64,000 nucleotides of DNA from Debaryomyces hansenii CBS767 (GCF_000006445.2 NC_006049.2:1674001-1738000); one strand, 5' to 3'; shown: positions 8,141 to 18,520, counted from the first letter of the stretch. Translations and numbers: made by a program. Notes: generated from the sequence alone by a model not told the origin.

Positions 8141-11122
8141 ATGCCTATTCCGAGGAATGATATCGAAGGAATTAGTTTTATTTCGTTAATTACGAATAAG
8201 AATGAAGAATTCGAAGAAAGTGCTAATTTCTATAATAAATTAGGATTTAGATTAACCAAGAATTTTTCTAAAATAACGAACAACTCAGAAAGTAAGCCAA
8301 AATTGCAGATAGGGATTTCGAATGATTCCTTAAAGGAACTTTGGTTGGAGTCTTTTCCATTGCAAAATACAGACGAAAATGGCTTCATTAGACCTTGGCA
8401 AGAGTTGCTGGTGTATGATGGGGATGGATGTGAAAAATTAAACTCGGCGACTACTCTTAAGATTAGATTGTCTACTTTGGATGACTTAAGCAATACTGCT
8501 AAAGAATTGAATTTTTTTACGACTGATTTACCAAAGGTCAAGGATATTTTGACGAAGGATTTGAACACCGAATTTGAAAGTCCAAGCGACACCGTAATCA
8601 AAGTCGTTGATCCAATGGGGAATACCTTAAATTTTTCGAACTTCGAAAACCCGTTGTCCGAAAAGTCATTCGATTCTCCAGAAGACTATTTGAAGTATAA
8701 AACGGAAAAATTACTTTCATCATTAGATCGTTTGGAACATAAGAGTGTCGAAGATCAACCAACTGAGAAGACTAAAAAGAAAAAGAAAAAGATTGCTATT
8801 ATGACTTCTGGAGGTGATGCGCCAGGTATGAATTCAGCAGTTCGTGCAGTTGTAAGAGCTGGTATTTATTATGGATGCGACGTGTTTGCTATTTATGAAG
8901 GTTACGAAGGATTAGTCCAAGGTGGTGATTTGATGCGTAAAATGGAATGGGCCGATGTTAGATCGTACTTATCATTAGGTGGTACTGCTATTGGTACTGC
9001 GAGATGTGCTAAATTTCGTGAACGTCCGGGTAGATTACAAGGTGCTCATAATATGGTTGAAAACGGTATCGATGCGTTGATTGTTTGTGGTGGTGACGGT
9101 TCATTGACCGGAGCTGACTTATTTAGATCCGAATGGCCTTCATTAGTAGAAGAATTGGTTAGTAACGGTACTTTTACCACAAAAGAAGTAGAGCCATATA
9201 GACATTTAACAATGGTTGGATTAGTTGGCTCAATCGATAACGATATGGCTTCAACAGACTCTACTATTGGTGCATATTCAGCATTGGAGAGAATTACCGA
9301 GATGGTTGATTACATTGATGCTACAGCTTCTTCTCATTCGAGAGCTTTTATTGTTGAAGTTATGGGTAGACATTGTGGGTGGTTAGGTTTGATGTCGGGT
9401 CTTGCGACTGGGGCTGACTTTATTTTCATTCCTGAAAGACCACCAAAGGCAGGCCAATGGCAAAACGAATTAAAAGATGTTTGCTCGAGACATAGACAAA
9501 AAGGTAAAAGAAACACTACTGTTATTATTGCAGAGGGGGCAATTGATGATGATTTAAACCCGATTACCCCTGATGAGGTTCAAAAAGTTCTTGTTGCATT
9601 AGGTTTAGATACCAGAATTACTACCTTAGGCCACGTTCAAAGAGGTGGTACAGCCGTAGCATATGACCGTTTGTTAGCAACATTACAGGGTGTTGATGCT
9701 GTTAAAGCTGTATTGGAATTAACTCCTGATGACCCTTCACCTATGATCGGTAGTTTAGAAAACAAGATCGTCAGAAAGCCTTTAATCGAAGCAGTTAAAT
9801 TAACTAAGTCTGTCGCGACTGCTATTGAAAATAAAGATTTCGATAAAGCTATGAGTTTAAGAGACTCTAGTTTCGAGGATGCATATCATCACTTCTTATC
9901 GTCTTCAATCTATGATGATGGCCTGAAAATATTACCAGAAGCAGAAAGATTGAATATCGGTGTCGTTCATGTTGGGGCTTCATCCTCGGGTTTGAATGCG
10001 GCAACCAGAGCTGCAGCCTTATACTGTATGTCTAAAGGTCATAAATTATTTGCTATTCAAAACGGTTTTAGTGGATTAATCAATGAAGGTGAAATAAAGG
10101 AATTAAGTTGGTTAGATGTCGAAGGATGGCATAACAAAGGTGGTTCGGAAATTGGCACTAATAGGTCATTACCAAGTGAGGATTTTGGTAACGTTGCATA
10201 CTATTTCCAAAAGTTCAAGCTTCAAGGTTTGATAATAATCGGTGGCTTTGAAAGTTTTTCAGCTTTAAATGAATTGGATGAAAAAAAACAAGAATATCCT
10301 ATTTTCAATATTCCGATGGTTGTTATACCTGCAACCGTGTCTAATAACGTGCCGGGTACAGAATATTCGTTGGGTGGTGACACCTGTATGAATCAATTGC
10401 TTAAATATTGTGATGCTGTAAAGCAATCAGCGTCTTCATCTAGAAGAAGAGTATTCGTGGTTGAGGTTCAAGGTGGTTATTCAGGGTTTGTTGCCTCATA
10501 CTGTGGTTTAATCACTGGATCACTTGCTACATATACCCCAGAATCCAAAATCGACTTGAAAACTATACAAGAGGACATAGATCTTTTGTACGAGGTTTTC
10601 GAAGATGACAGAGGTGAATATAACAACGGGAAAATGATTATCAGAAATGAACAAGCTTCTTCTGTGTATACTACAGATCTCATTGCCGACATAATTAAGG
10701 AATCTGCCGGTGGAAGGTTTGAAACAAGAACTGCTGTTCCGGGTCACGTCCAACAGGGGTTTACTCCTACGTCCATGGATAGAGTAAATGCATGCAGATT
10801 TGCCGTGAAGTCGTGTCAATACATCGAAGACTGGAACACGAAATTAGGAGGCTTGATTCTGGACATGGATGCCACCAAAACGAACAGAAGAAGTCGTTCT
10901 AATGTCAAAAACAGTATTGAACACATTCTTGAAGAGAAAAACGGCTCTGCTGTTGTGCTTGGAATCCAGGGTGCCCAAATCAAATTCAACTCTGTCGAAG
11001 CCTTATTCGCTAAAGACGCTAATATTCCCTTGAGAAAGGGCAGAGTGGTCCATTGGACAGAAATGATCGAAGTGGCCGATATGTTAAGCGGAAGACTCTT
11101 ATTAAGAGAAAAAAAGCAATGA
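8141..11122 (+). CDS. PFK1: ATP-dependent 6-phosphofructokinase alpha subunit
   Basis: Phosphorylates fructose-6-phosphate to fructose-1,6-bisphosphate, the committed step of glycolysis, in a cytosolic alpha4-beta4 octamer. The 993 residues comprise the fungal N-terminal glyoxalase-like domain (~1-200), a Lys-rich hinge (TKKKKKKIAI) and two PFK halves. The catalytic half shows GGDAPGMN (224-231), GGDGS (317-321), catalytic SIDND (364-368) and MGRHCGW. The second half is the regulatory copy (GASSSGLNAATRA; GGFESF). The N-terminal domain and DATASSHSRAF wording fit the alpha subunit (Pfk1) better than beta (Pfk2). Codon 595 is CTG, at a position where S. cerevisiae Pfk1 has Ser. ATG is unambiguous. 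Confidence 0.95.
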   Translation: MPIPRNDIEGISFISLITNKNEEFEESANFYNKLGFRLTKNFSKITNNSESKPKLQIGISNDSLKELWLESFPLQNTDENGFIRPWQELLVYDGDGCEKLNSATTLKIRLSTLDDLSNTAKELNFFTTDLPKVKDILTKDLNTEFESPSDTVIKVVDPMGNTLNFSNFENPLSEKSFDSPEDYLKYKTEKLLSSLDRLEHKSVEDQPTEKTKKKKKKIAIMTSGGDAPGMNSAVRAVVRAGIYYGCDVFAIYEGYEGLVQGGDLMRKMEWADVRSYLSLGGTAIGTARCAKFRERPGRLQGAHNMVENGIDALIVCGGDGSLTGADLFRSEWPSLVEELVSNGTFTTKEVEPYRHLTMVGLVGSIDNDMASTDSTIGAYSALERITEMVDYIDATASSHSRAFIVEVMGRHCGWLGLMSGLATGADFIFIPERPPKAGQWQNELKDVCSRHRQKGKRNTTVIIAEGAIDDDLNPITPDEVQKVLVALGLDTRITTLGHVQRGGTAVAYDRLLATLQGVDAVKAVLELTPDDPSPMIGSLENKIVRKPLIEAVKLTKSVATAIENKDFDKAMSLRDSSFEDAYHHFLSSSIYDDGLKILPEAERLNIGVVHVGASSSGLNAATRAAALYCMSKGHKLFAIQNGFSGLINEGEIKELSWLDVEGWHNKGGSEIGTNRSLPSEDFGNVAYYFQKFKLQGLIIIGGFESFSALNELDEKKQEYPIFNIPMVVIPATVSNNVPGTEYSLGGDTCMNQLLKYCDAVKQSASSSRRRVFVVEVQGGYSGFVASYCGLITGSLATYTPESKIDLKTIQEDIDLLYEVFEDDRGEYNNGKMIIRNEQASSVYTTDLIADIIKESAGGRFETRTAVPGHVQQGFTPTSMDRVNACRFAVKSCQYIEDWNTKLGGLILDMDATKTNRRSRSNVKNSIEHILEEKNGSAVVLGIQGAQIKFNSVEALFAKDANIPLRKGRVVHWTEMIEVADMLSGRLLLREKKQ

Positions 11123-11873
11123 TCCACCCTGCAATCTAAATTGTCCTATTTCCCATAGCTTTTTTTATCAAGTTTACATCGTATCCATATCATATTTACA
11201 TCGTATTCATATCTTATTTATACTTCCTTTATATCCATTACATCTACGTAGATTCTTTCATCCTTGGGTCCTACAAAGACATCCGATGCACCATTACAAC
11301 ATATAATCCAATTATGTAATCCATTCATTCTCGCTGTTTGGCGCGGCTGGTTTTGCTCGTACCACATCATACCCTATCATAGATCATGGAATGCCACTTA
11401 CTAAGGATTAACATTTATCGAATAATAGGTTGACAAGTTCAAATCCAACATAGTGTCAATATTATATCTCGACGAAGATAGTCATATTTCTCGGCTACGA
11501 AAATTACTTGTTACAGAATTGCTGCATTACATAAGGTGATGCCAGTGAAGAACTTGCTACATATATTCACCAGAATGGCATTAATGGCAGGTCGTAGACT
11601 TATATAGATGATAACATGTCTAAATATGTCGAGTGATATATACTTGTATGGATGTGTATTTATGTATATAGACGTACACAATATGTAGATTATGGTGTGA
11701 CCATACACTGTTCGGTGGTTTTCATGAAGGGTAGAATATATGAAGGAATGAAACGATGCATTGTTTTCCAAATTTTATCTCATCCAGCTTTTTATTGCTA
11801 CTTAAGCCAATTGAATTATTGATATTATAATAATTTAACTTATTTTGATATAGAGGATATACGTATAGGTAGG
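11123..11873. other. Intergenic region PFK1 / PhoD-like gene
   Basis: About 750 bases carry no supportable gene; the one long minus-strand frame lacks an ATG. The stretch holds the PFK1 3' end with a 22-bp tandem duplication, then AT-rich promoter sequence for the downstream gene. I see no RNA gene. Confidence 0.55.
11173..11216. repeat. 22-bp tandem duplication downstream of PFK1
   Basis: Two adjacent 22-base units, 11173-11194 and 11195-11216, both start TTTACATCGTAT and differ at two positions. A degraded third copy may follow. They lie in AT-rich sequence about 50 bases after the PFK1 stop, probably within its 3' UTR or terminator. They look like slippage products. Confidence 0.7.
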
Positions 11874-13973
11874 ATGACAGTTGATGCTACGAATTGGTTT
11901 GAACCACTCCCAATTGCTGATTTTCAATACATTAACAAGCTGACCGGCGAAAATGTGCCTAAGGAATTGCCGATTGGAGAACCGATTGGAGGATTAGACA
12001 TTAGATGTGGACCTATTTTGAAATTAGTCGGCACATTGGAGGAAAACACTAAGAACTACAGAGCCACTATCTTGCTTGTTACAAAAGTTGAGAGCAATGA
12101 TGCCGTGCAACCAAAGATTACGTATCAAATTGGGCCAGCTGTGGATGAGGGAAGCAAGCCCACCTTAACAGTAGGGGAATTTCCAGGAACTAATTTCTTT
12201 ACGGAGGACGGATTTCAATTCTGGAGATTTAATGTTGATTTGACATTGGTCGATTACGAACAAAAGATCAAGTATTTTATCAATGATTGTTACAAACAGT
12301 CATACCAGTTTTTCGTCCCATCGCTCGAGCAGTCTATGAATGTGATTTCCTATTCATGTAATGGGTTTTCTTTGGGTTGCGATCCAAAGGAGTACAAGTC
12401 ATCACTTTGGTTTGATGTCTTGCAAAAACATGCTAAACAACATTACCATGTCATGTTAGGAGGAGGGGACCAGATCTACTCTGATTCTATTAAATTGCAT
12501 TCCAAGAACTTGCAAAAATGGTTCAGCGAAAGAAATCCTATGAAGAAGAGAATGATGAAGGTGGATGATCAAACTATTCGTGATTTTGAAAACTACTACT
12601 TGAACCACTATATGGCGTGGTTTGGTAAAGGTTTCTGGGAAGGTTCGAATGGTAGAACATACCAAGCCTTATTTCCTATGTCCATGTCTCAAATTCCTTC
12701 TGTGAATATCTATGATGACCATGATATCATAGATGGTTTTGGATCGTACCATAATTCTACTATGTCTCAAGACTATTTTAAGACTGTTGGTAACGTTGCA
12801 TACAAATATTACATGTTATTCCAACACCATATGTCACCCCATGAGAATATTCATAATTCACCTAAAGCTGAGCCTTCCTGGATTTTGTCTGATACCTCAG
12901 GTCCTTACATTAATCAGAAAAACCATTCGAACTACGTTAGATTAGGTAAGGAAATTAGTTTGCTTGGTTTGGATTGTAGAACTGAAAGAAAATTAAATGA
13001 AATTGTCAAACCTGATACGTATAAGAAGGTATTTGAACGTTTAAAGAACGAATTCAAGAATGCGCCTGAGGTTAAGCATTTGTTAGTCATGTTAGGTGTG
13101 CCTATTCTTTACCCTCGTTTAGTCTGGTTAGAATGGATGTTAAGTTCGCCTGTTTTGAAACCAATTAAGGCATTAGCAGCGAAGGGCGTTATTAGCAAGG
13201 GGTTGGTAAATGAATTTGATGGCGGGGTTGAAGTATTAGATGATTTAAACGATCACTGGTGTTCTGCAAACCACAAGCGTGAAAGAAATTATTTGGTTAA
13301 AAAGTTGGTTGATTTTGGTGCGTCACATGGTGTCAGAGTCACTATATTATCGGGTGATGTTCACTTGTGTTGTATCGGTAGATTAAAGTCTAAGATCCAC
13401 ACTTATCCAAACTTCCATGTTTTAACCGATTACCCTGAGGACATCGAAAAAGAAAATATTGATGTCCTTAAGCACCCAGAATTAGATCCAAGGTTAATTT
13501 TCAATGTTACGTCTTCGGCAATTATTAATGCTCCTCCACCAGATGCGATGGCTACATTGTTGAAAAAGAGATCAAAAATTCATCATTTCAATAGAAACGC
13601 AGATGAAGATGTTGTTCCCCTCTTCCTTCAAGACCCAGATGGAAAGCCTAGAGAAAATCATCTTTTCTTAAATAAGCGTAATTGGGCTGATTTAATCATT
13701 GCAAAACAATCGATCTACAAAGAAGAAGTTGATACAGATATTCGTAAATTCCCTGCTCCTATCTCAGATGCTATTCAGGATACATTGAAAAACAAACAAA
13801 TCGATTCTACTCATGCTAAATATCCTTTGAACTCGGATTCATTGGTGACAACATTACATGTTGAAGATGATCCAAATGATTTTGAATGTAAGACTGCAGG
13901 CTACGAAGTGTTAATTCCAAGATTATCTTCCAAATTCAAATTAGATAAGGTTGATATCAAGCACTTAAATTAA
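11874..13973 (+). CDS. PhoD-like metallophosphatase domain protein
   Basis: 699 residues with the metal-binding blocks of the PhoD-like phosphatase superfamily: ISYSCNGFSLGCDP (first Asp/Cys loop), VMLGGGDQIYSD, NIYDDHDIIDGFGS and TILSGDVHLCCIGR. An N-terminal beta domain (~1-150) precedes the phosphatase core. No signal peptide or membrane segment is visible, so it is probably cytosolic or peripherally attached. Many ascomycetes have this large intracellular PhoD-like form, and its substrate is not established to my knowledge. The ATG at 11874 is clear. The family call is firm, the physiological role open. Confidence 0.8.
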   Translation: MTVDATNWFEPLPIADFQYINKLTGENVPKELPIGEPIGGLDIRCGPILKLVGTLEENTKNYRATILLVTKVESNDAVQPKITYQIGPAVDEGSKPTLTVGEFPGTNFFTEDGFQFWRFNVDLTLVDYEQKIKYFINDCYKQSYQFFVPSLEQSMNVISYSCNGFSLGCDPKEYKSSLWFDVLQKHAKQHYHVMLGGGDQIYSDSIKLHSKNLQKWFSERNPMKKRMMKVDDQTIRDFENYYLNHYMAWFGKGFWEGSNGRTYQALFPMSMSQIPSVNIYDDHDIIDGFGSYHNSTMSQDYFKTVGNVAYKYYMLFQHHMSPHENIHNSPKAEPSWILSDTSGPYINQKNHSNYVRLGKEISLLGLDCRTERKLNEIVKPDTYKKVFERLKNEFKNAPEVKHLLVMLGVPILYPRLVWLEWMLSSPVLKPIKALAAKGVISKGLVNEFDGGVEVLDDLNDHWCSANHKRERNYLVKKLVDFGASHGVRVTILSGDVHLCCIGRLKSKIHTYPNFHVLTDYPEDIEKENIDVLKHPELDPRLIFNVTSSAIINAPPPDAMATLLKKRSKIHHFNRNADEDVVPLFLQDPDGKPRENHLFLNKRNWADLIIAKQSIYKEEVDTDIRKFPAPISDAIQDTLKNKQIDSTHAKYPLNSDSLVTTLHVEDDPNDFECKTAGYEVLIPRLSSKFKLDKVDIKHLN

Positions 13974-14219
13974 TTTTGTATATCAGAAATTGCTTCTTGT
14001 GTATTATTATTTTATATTTTATTTCGTTTATATTTTAGATCAATTTAAAATAAAGAAATCTTTTCTTATCTATATTGCTAAATTTATAGATTTCAGTGCG
14101 GCTTGGATATAAAAGCTTATCAAGATTTACGATCAATGAAAAAAATCAACATCAACATCGCTAAAATATACATAAAATTTTAAATAGTAAACAATAGAAT
14201 TGTATTTACTAACTACCAA

Positions 14220-16172
14220 ATGCCAGCTAAGAGAAGCAATTCAGAGGGAAATGATCTTAATAAGAAACGATCGCAATTTCTTCCACAAATGTCACGAATT
14301 TCCCGATCAATTTCAGCATGCCAAAGATGTAGGCTCAAGAAGATTAAATGTGACCAAAATTTTCCAAAGTGTACGAAATGCGATAAAGCAGATGCTGAAT
14401 GTGTAGGTTTGGATTCAGTTACAGGTCGGGAGGTCCCTAGATCTTACGTAATGTACTTGGAAAATAGGATCATGCAATTAGAAGAAAAGATGAGCGGTGG
14501 AAGAATAGACCTCAATGATAATAATACCCAAGTAACGGAGGAAGCCGAGCCGCTACAAGACGATGATTCAATAACTAATTATTCTGGAGATAGTCAATTA
14601 GGTGGACTTCCACAAGTACTGAGTCAACAGATACCATTTGAGAATATTGATGCATCAATATTCGAGGGTTCAGGAATTTCGTTTTCAAAATTGATGTTCA
14701 CTGCAATAAGGAGTCACAAGGGAGGCCAGGAACAAGATAAGTTAAATCCAACAGTGAATTTTGAAAACACTAGTGCATTGCCTGCTATATTGCCTCCAAA
14801 ACGCACTGCTGAGGAATTTTTAAAGATTTTCTTTTCACAATCAAACCCCCAGTTACCGATATTTCACCGGGAAGAGTTCATACGAAAATATTTCATCCCG
14901 ATCTATGGTAAAATAGACGAGGACGTAATACTAGCCAATAACTATACACCTATAAATGTATCGTTTTTTCAAGGTGCAGAGAATATTAGGGATGAAGACA
15001 CATGGTTTTTTCAATATAAACAAGAATTTCAAAAACGGCTACAAACTACTAATAATATCGTGGACCCAAATGAAATCTCCAACGCCATTGTTCCACCAGA
15101 GAAATTTCATAAAGCATTATATTTCTTAAGTATGGCCTTTGCTATTTCTTGTTCCGTTCATCATCTACAATATCATTCGAATATATCAAACTCCTTTAAA
15201 ATAGCAGCAAACAGATACTTTGAAACAGCAAGTTCGTCGGAGGATAAATTGGAGTCTTTACAAAGTATCCTATTACTAACATTATATTCTCTTATGAGAC
15301 CAACTGTTCCAGGGGTCTGGTACGTTCTTGGGTTAGCATTAAGGGTTTGTGTGGATTTGGGATTGCATAAGGAGACCTCAATCGAAAATTCGAATTCAAT
15401 AGACTATTTCACCAAAGATAAAAGAAAACGGCTATTTTGGTGTACATATGCATTGGATAGACAGATTTGCTTTTACTTAGGCAGACCTGTCGGTATCCCT
15501 GAAGAGAGTATTGGTACTCCATTTCCTTCTGCCTTAGATGATTCATTAATTGAGAACAATAATTCGAAAGACCCACCACTTCTTAAAAGTGATTCACTGA
15601 CATATAAATCCATATCGTTAGCATTCTTCGAAATGAGACGAATTCAAGGTGAAGTGCAGAAAGTTTTATATGAAGACTCCGATATACCACGTAATTTTTC
15701 TGGTTTACATGAATGGAAATTAGATATAATTGAAAAATTGAAAAATTGGAAGCTCCATTTGCCTAAGACTGAAAGAGACATGAATTGTGATTTTAACGTG
15801 GAGTTTTTTAACTTGAATTATAACCATACAGTATTAATGATTCATGGACTTTCCCCGAAGAATACTAAGTTATCGGTTCCTGATTTCATACGACTTCAAG
15901 ACTCTTCGAAAGAAATAATACATTGCTATAACCAGCTACATGCAAGTAAATGCATCAACTATACATGGGTTACAGTTCATAATTTATTTTTGGCCGGAAC
16001 CTGCTATTTATATGCGATCTACAGCAGTGACGATGTTTGCAAACAGAATAGTTTACATGAAGTGAAAATGGTATCACAGGAATGTATTAATGTTTTGAAT
16101 TCATTAATTGACAAATGTGCAGCTGCTTATAATTGTCGTCACAGTTTTGAGGTACTTAAACTGCTGCAGTAG
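14220..16172 (+). CDS. PPR1: PPR1-like zinc-cluster regulator, 5' part of a frameshifted gene
   Basis: A Gal4-type Zn(II)2Cys6 activator. The cluster is CX2CX6CX6CX2CX6C, beginning CQRCRLKKIKCD, and is followed by GLDSVTGREVPRSYVMYLE and a short coiled coil. That linker closely resembles S. cerevisiae Ppr1 (VSLDPATGKDVPRSYVFFLE), the pyrimidine-pathway activator; the Candida albicans orthologue is reported to control purine (allantoate) catabolism. A fungal transcription-factor middle-homology region follows (GVWYVLGLALRVCVDLGLH, RLFWCTYALDRQICFYLGRP). The frame stops at TAG 16170 inside the conserved FEVLK segment, while the matching continuation lies in the -1 frame. It was probably one ~890-aa protein. 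Orthology is likely but not certain. Confidence 0.75.
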   Translation: MPAKRSNSEGNDLNKKRSQFLPQMSRISRSISACQRCRLKKIKCDQNFPKCTKCDKADAECVGLDSVTGREVPRSYVMYLENRIMQLEEKMSGGRIDLNDNNTQVTEEAEPLQDDDSITNYSGDSQLGGLPQVLSQQIPFENIDASIFEGSGISFSKLMFTAIRSHKGGQEQDKLNPTVNFENTSALPAILPPKRTAEEFLKIFFSQSNPQLPIFHREEFIRKYFIPIYGKIDEDVILANNYTPINVSFFQGAENIRDEDTWFFQYKQEFQKRLQTTNNIVDPNEISNAIVPPEKFHKALYFLSMAFAISCSVHHLQYHSNISNSFKIAANRYFETASSSEDKLESLQSILLLTLYSLMRPTVPGVWYVLGLALRVCVDLGLHKETSIENSNSIDYFTKDKRKRLFWCTYALDRQICFYLGRPVGIPEESIGTPFPSALDDSLIENNNSKDPPLLKSDSLTYKSISLAFFEMRRIQGEVQKVLYEDSDIPRNFSGLHEWKLDIIEKLKNWKLHLPKTERDMNCDFNVEFFNLNYNHTVLMIHGLSPKNTKLSVPDFIRLQDSSKEIIHCYNQLHASKCINYTWVTVHNLFLAGTCYLYAIYSSDDVCKQNSLHEVKMVSQECINVLNSLIDKCAAAYNCRHSFEVLKLLQ

Positions 16173-16882
16173 TAAAACTTAGATACAATGAAATAATGCA
16201 CGGGTTTGATAGCTATATTCCTACGGCTCAGCAAATTGCTAAAAATCAACCCGTGGGTTACGTCAATTCAAACCTTGACGACTTAGTTCAGAACTTAGAA
16301 TCAAGGTCTGAATCAGGGGATGATGGCAAGCTCATTAGGAAACACACTCAAATGGATATGGTAGATAACTTCTTTCATTTTGCATCAAACACCCCCACAA
16401 AGGAAGACGAATTGAATCATGAAAATGATACAATATTTCAATCATCATCCACGTTTGAATGGATTAGTATAGATAAATCGTCGAAACCAAGTAATAACAA
16501 CATTAATGATTTACAAAACTCTGGGAATCACTTAAATAATTTCTTCGATAGCTTGGACAAGTTACCATCATTGCCAACTGAGGCAGATGGTCACATAGAT
16601 GACAATAATATAATTGGCAACTCAGAAGCCGAACAGAATCATCATACAATACAAGCAGGCAAGAACAATTATAAATCACAAGCAACAATGAAATTATCAG
16701 AAAGCCAGTATCAAGGTGGTTCTCAACTGCATCAACCGAAAGATAGAAAGCAACAATTTGGATTGCTAGATGCTCCAGTGGATTCAATATGGGATCAATT
16801 TCTAACATCAGTGACACCTGCTTTTGGATTAAACTCTTCTCTGTTTATGTTGCAAGACAAATCGGAAAATCTCGAGAAGTAA
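16160..16882 (+). pseudogene. 3' part of the frameshifted PPR1-like gene
   Basis: This frame opens at 16160, directly after an in-frame TAA at 16157, and reads TAAVVKLRYNEIMHGFDSY, exactly the sort of segment that follows FEVLK in fungal zinc-cluster factors. One extra A in the run at 16158-16160 would join it to the upstream reading frame. The first ATG inside is 16196, which would give an isolated 228-aa product with no start of its own domain. The rest is Asn/Ser-rich with acidic patches, as in activation domains, ending DSIWDQFLTSVTPAFGLN. Either the gene is broken in this strain or one base is missing in the assembly. Confidence 0.7.
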
Positions 16883-16916
16883 TAACTTTAATAGATTCAT
16901 AAAATGTATAGTAACT

Positions 16917-17324
16917 TCAATCAAAATCCTTTAATTTGCTTATCTCCGCCAAAACTTTTATATTATTCTCCGGTATCATCGACGACCCATTAACTGAATA
17001 GCATTCAATAACATTGACTTTCTCTCCATTAAAATATCCCACTATATTAACGATTGTACCAACACTGATTGACTCAGCATTCATTTTATTCAAAACCCCG
17101 AACAAATTCACATTCAACGTGTATGCCTCGGCTACTGGTTCGTCGATAAGGTTGATTTCTGTATGAAATTTGTGTATATTAGGGACTTTACGTACTTTAA
17201 GAGTAGCAGTCAAATCATCGTATTCTATTACCTGACACAATATCCGGACTCTATGAAGTCTGGATTCTGAAGCCTTCGGAAATTCTAACGACAAAGATAA
17301 CGGATCTAGTATAAGTTTAGTCAT
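16917..17324 (-). CDS. TEN1: Small OB-fold protein, possibly Ten1 of the CST complex
   Basis: 135 residues with the pattern of a single OB fold: alternating hydrophobic strands such as HRVRILCQVIEYDD, ATLKVRKV, YTLNVNLFGVL, SVGTIVNIVGYFNG and VNVIECYSVN, then a C-terminal helix. Size, the opening TKLILDPLSLSL and the strand order suggest Ten1, which with Stn1 and Cdc13 caps telomeres. Ten1 sequences diverge quickly, so this is a tentative call; another small OB-fold protein is possible. The ATG at 17324 fits. It is convergent with the PPR1-like gene, 34 bases apart, and divergent from the methyltransferase gene. Confidence 0.5.
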   Translation of the reverse strand: MTKLILDPLSLSLEFPKASESRLHRVRILCQVIEYDDLTATLKVRKVPNIHKFHTEINLIDEPVAEAYTLNVNLFGVLNKMNAESISVGTIVNIVGYFNGEKVNVIECYSVNGSSMIPENNIKVLAEISKLKDFD

Positions 17325-17428
17325 AAATATGTAACCCGATTAAGAGATCATTAAGCTCAATTCAATCTAATATTTATGCGATTTCATATCGCGACGGCAG
17401 AAATAATGAATTCTTCTAGTATGTTGCA

Positions 17429-18520
17429 ATGCTTTTGGGCCATAAACGATTCCAATCTTATGTCGCTAATGCGTTTAAAGAAGGAGATCTTGCAATTGTT
17501 CGTCGACTCAAAAACCCAGCGCAAGCATACTTAACAAAGCCATTGAAAAAAGGTGTTGTTGTTCAAACTCATAACGGAGAATTCTCTCATGATGATATAA
17601 TTGGTAAACCAAAGAGAGTTTATCTTCGTTACAGAATGAAGGAAAATAAGAAGGTTAATATAGGAGACGATAAGTTCATTGTTACTGAACCAACGTTGGA
17701 TGAATATACATCCTTGGTTAAAAGATTGGCGCAACCCATATACTCATTCGATGCTAGTATATTGGTCCAATTGGCAGACATTGATGTTGACTTCCCGAAA
17801 ATCATAAGTGAAACTAGTGAAATGAAGCTCGAAAATCACCCAAAGCACTTTTTGGAAGCCGGTACTGGGAACGGTTCGTTGACTTTGTCGATATGTAATG
17901 CTATACATGCGGCTAATGGCTTGGCCAAACATTACAATGATAAGTCGCTCAGGGGTGCAATATTACATTCAGTGGATAGAAATAGGATGCATTCGTCTGT
18001 TGGAAAGGCAAATGTCAGTAATTACAAGAATGGAAGATATGTAGATGATGTCGAATTTTATATTTCCGAAAATCCATCGGCGTGGTTAAAGGAACATATG
18101 CAACAGAATGAAAACTCAGATCCATATTTGAGTGGTGTTTTTCTTGACTTACCGAATCCTGAAGCTTATTTGCATGATATTGCCAGGCATATGAAACTTG
18201 AAGCTACTTTAATTGTATTTTGCCCCTCAGTGACCCAGATCTTGCAGTGCAAAAAGCTAATCGAAGATTCAAGACGTGTTTCTGCAGATGTATATCAGAA
18301 AAATGACAAACTAATCGATTTAACTTTAACGAAGACTATTGAACTCCCTCCAGGAAATGGTGGAGGAACGAGAGAATGGGACGTTAAAACCGTTTTTACC
18401 AGAGATTCGGAGGAAAATGTTTCCATATGTAGACCTAAGGTTGGTTTGAAAGTTGTTGGAGGTGGGTTTGTAGGCGTATTTAAGAAATCATCTGTGAATG
18501 GTGAAGACTTCAACTTATGA
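17429..18520 (+). CDS. Trm61/Gcd14-like SAM methyltransferase, probably mitochondrial
   Basis: 363 residues. The N-terminal segment FKEGDLAIV and HDDIIGKP matches the small beta domain of tRNA m1A58 methyltransferases (Trm61: IKEGDL and HKDIIGKP). The Rossmann SAM site is FLEAGTGNGSLTLS, and GVFLDLPNPEAYL corresponds to the family's VFLDLPAPW motif. The first residues (MLLGHKRFQSYVANAF) are basic and acid-free, as in a mitochondrial presequence. The sequence is too divergent to be the nuclear Trm61 itself, so I infer a mitochondrial tRNA or rRNA m1A enzyme. The C-terminal KVVGGGFVGVFKK is unusual. Target RNA is not determinable here. Confidence 0.65.
   Translation: MLLGHKRFQSYVANAFKEGDLAIVRRLKNPAQAYLTKPLKKGVVVQTHNGEFSHDDIIGKPKRVYLRYRMKENKKVNIGDDKFIVTEPTLDEYTSLVKRLAQPIYSFDASILVQLADIDVDFPKIISETSEMKLENHPKHFLEAGTGNGSLTLSICNAIHAANGLAKHYNDKSLRGAILHSVDRNRMHSSVGKANVSNYKNGRYVDDVEFYISENPSAWLKEHMQQNENSDPYLSGVFLDLPNPEAYLHDIARHMKLEATLIVFCPSVTQILQCKKLIEDSRRVSADVYQKNDKLIDLTLTKTIELPPGNGGGTREWDVKTVFTRDSEENVSICRPKVGLKVVGGGFVGVFKKSSVNGEDFNL

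Noticed and set aside
11511..11771. 86-codon minus-strand frame upstream of the PhoD-like gene
   Set aside because: It begins at TTG and has no internal ATG; AT-rich composition (Ile/Tyr-rich) explains the length.
16155..16166. Programmed -1 frameshift in the PPR1-like gene
   Set aside because: The local CTTAAAC is not a canonical X XXY YYZ site in the zero frame and no clear downstream structure is seen; a single-base loss is simpler.
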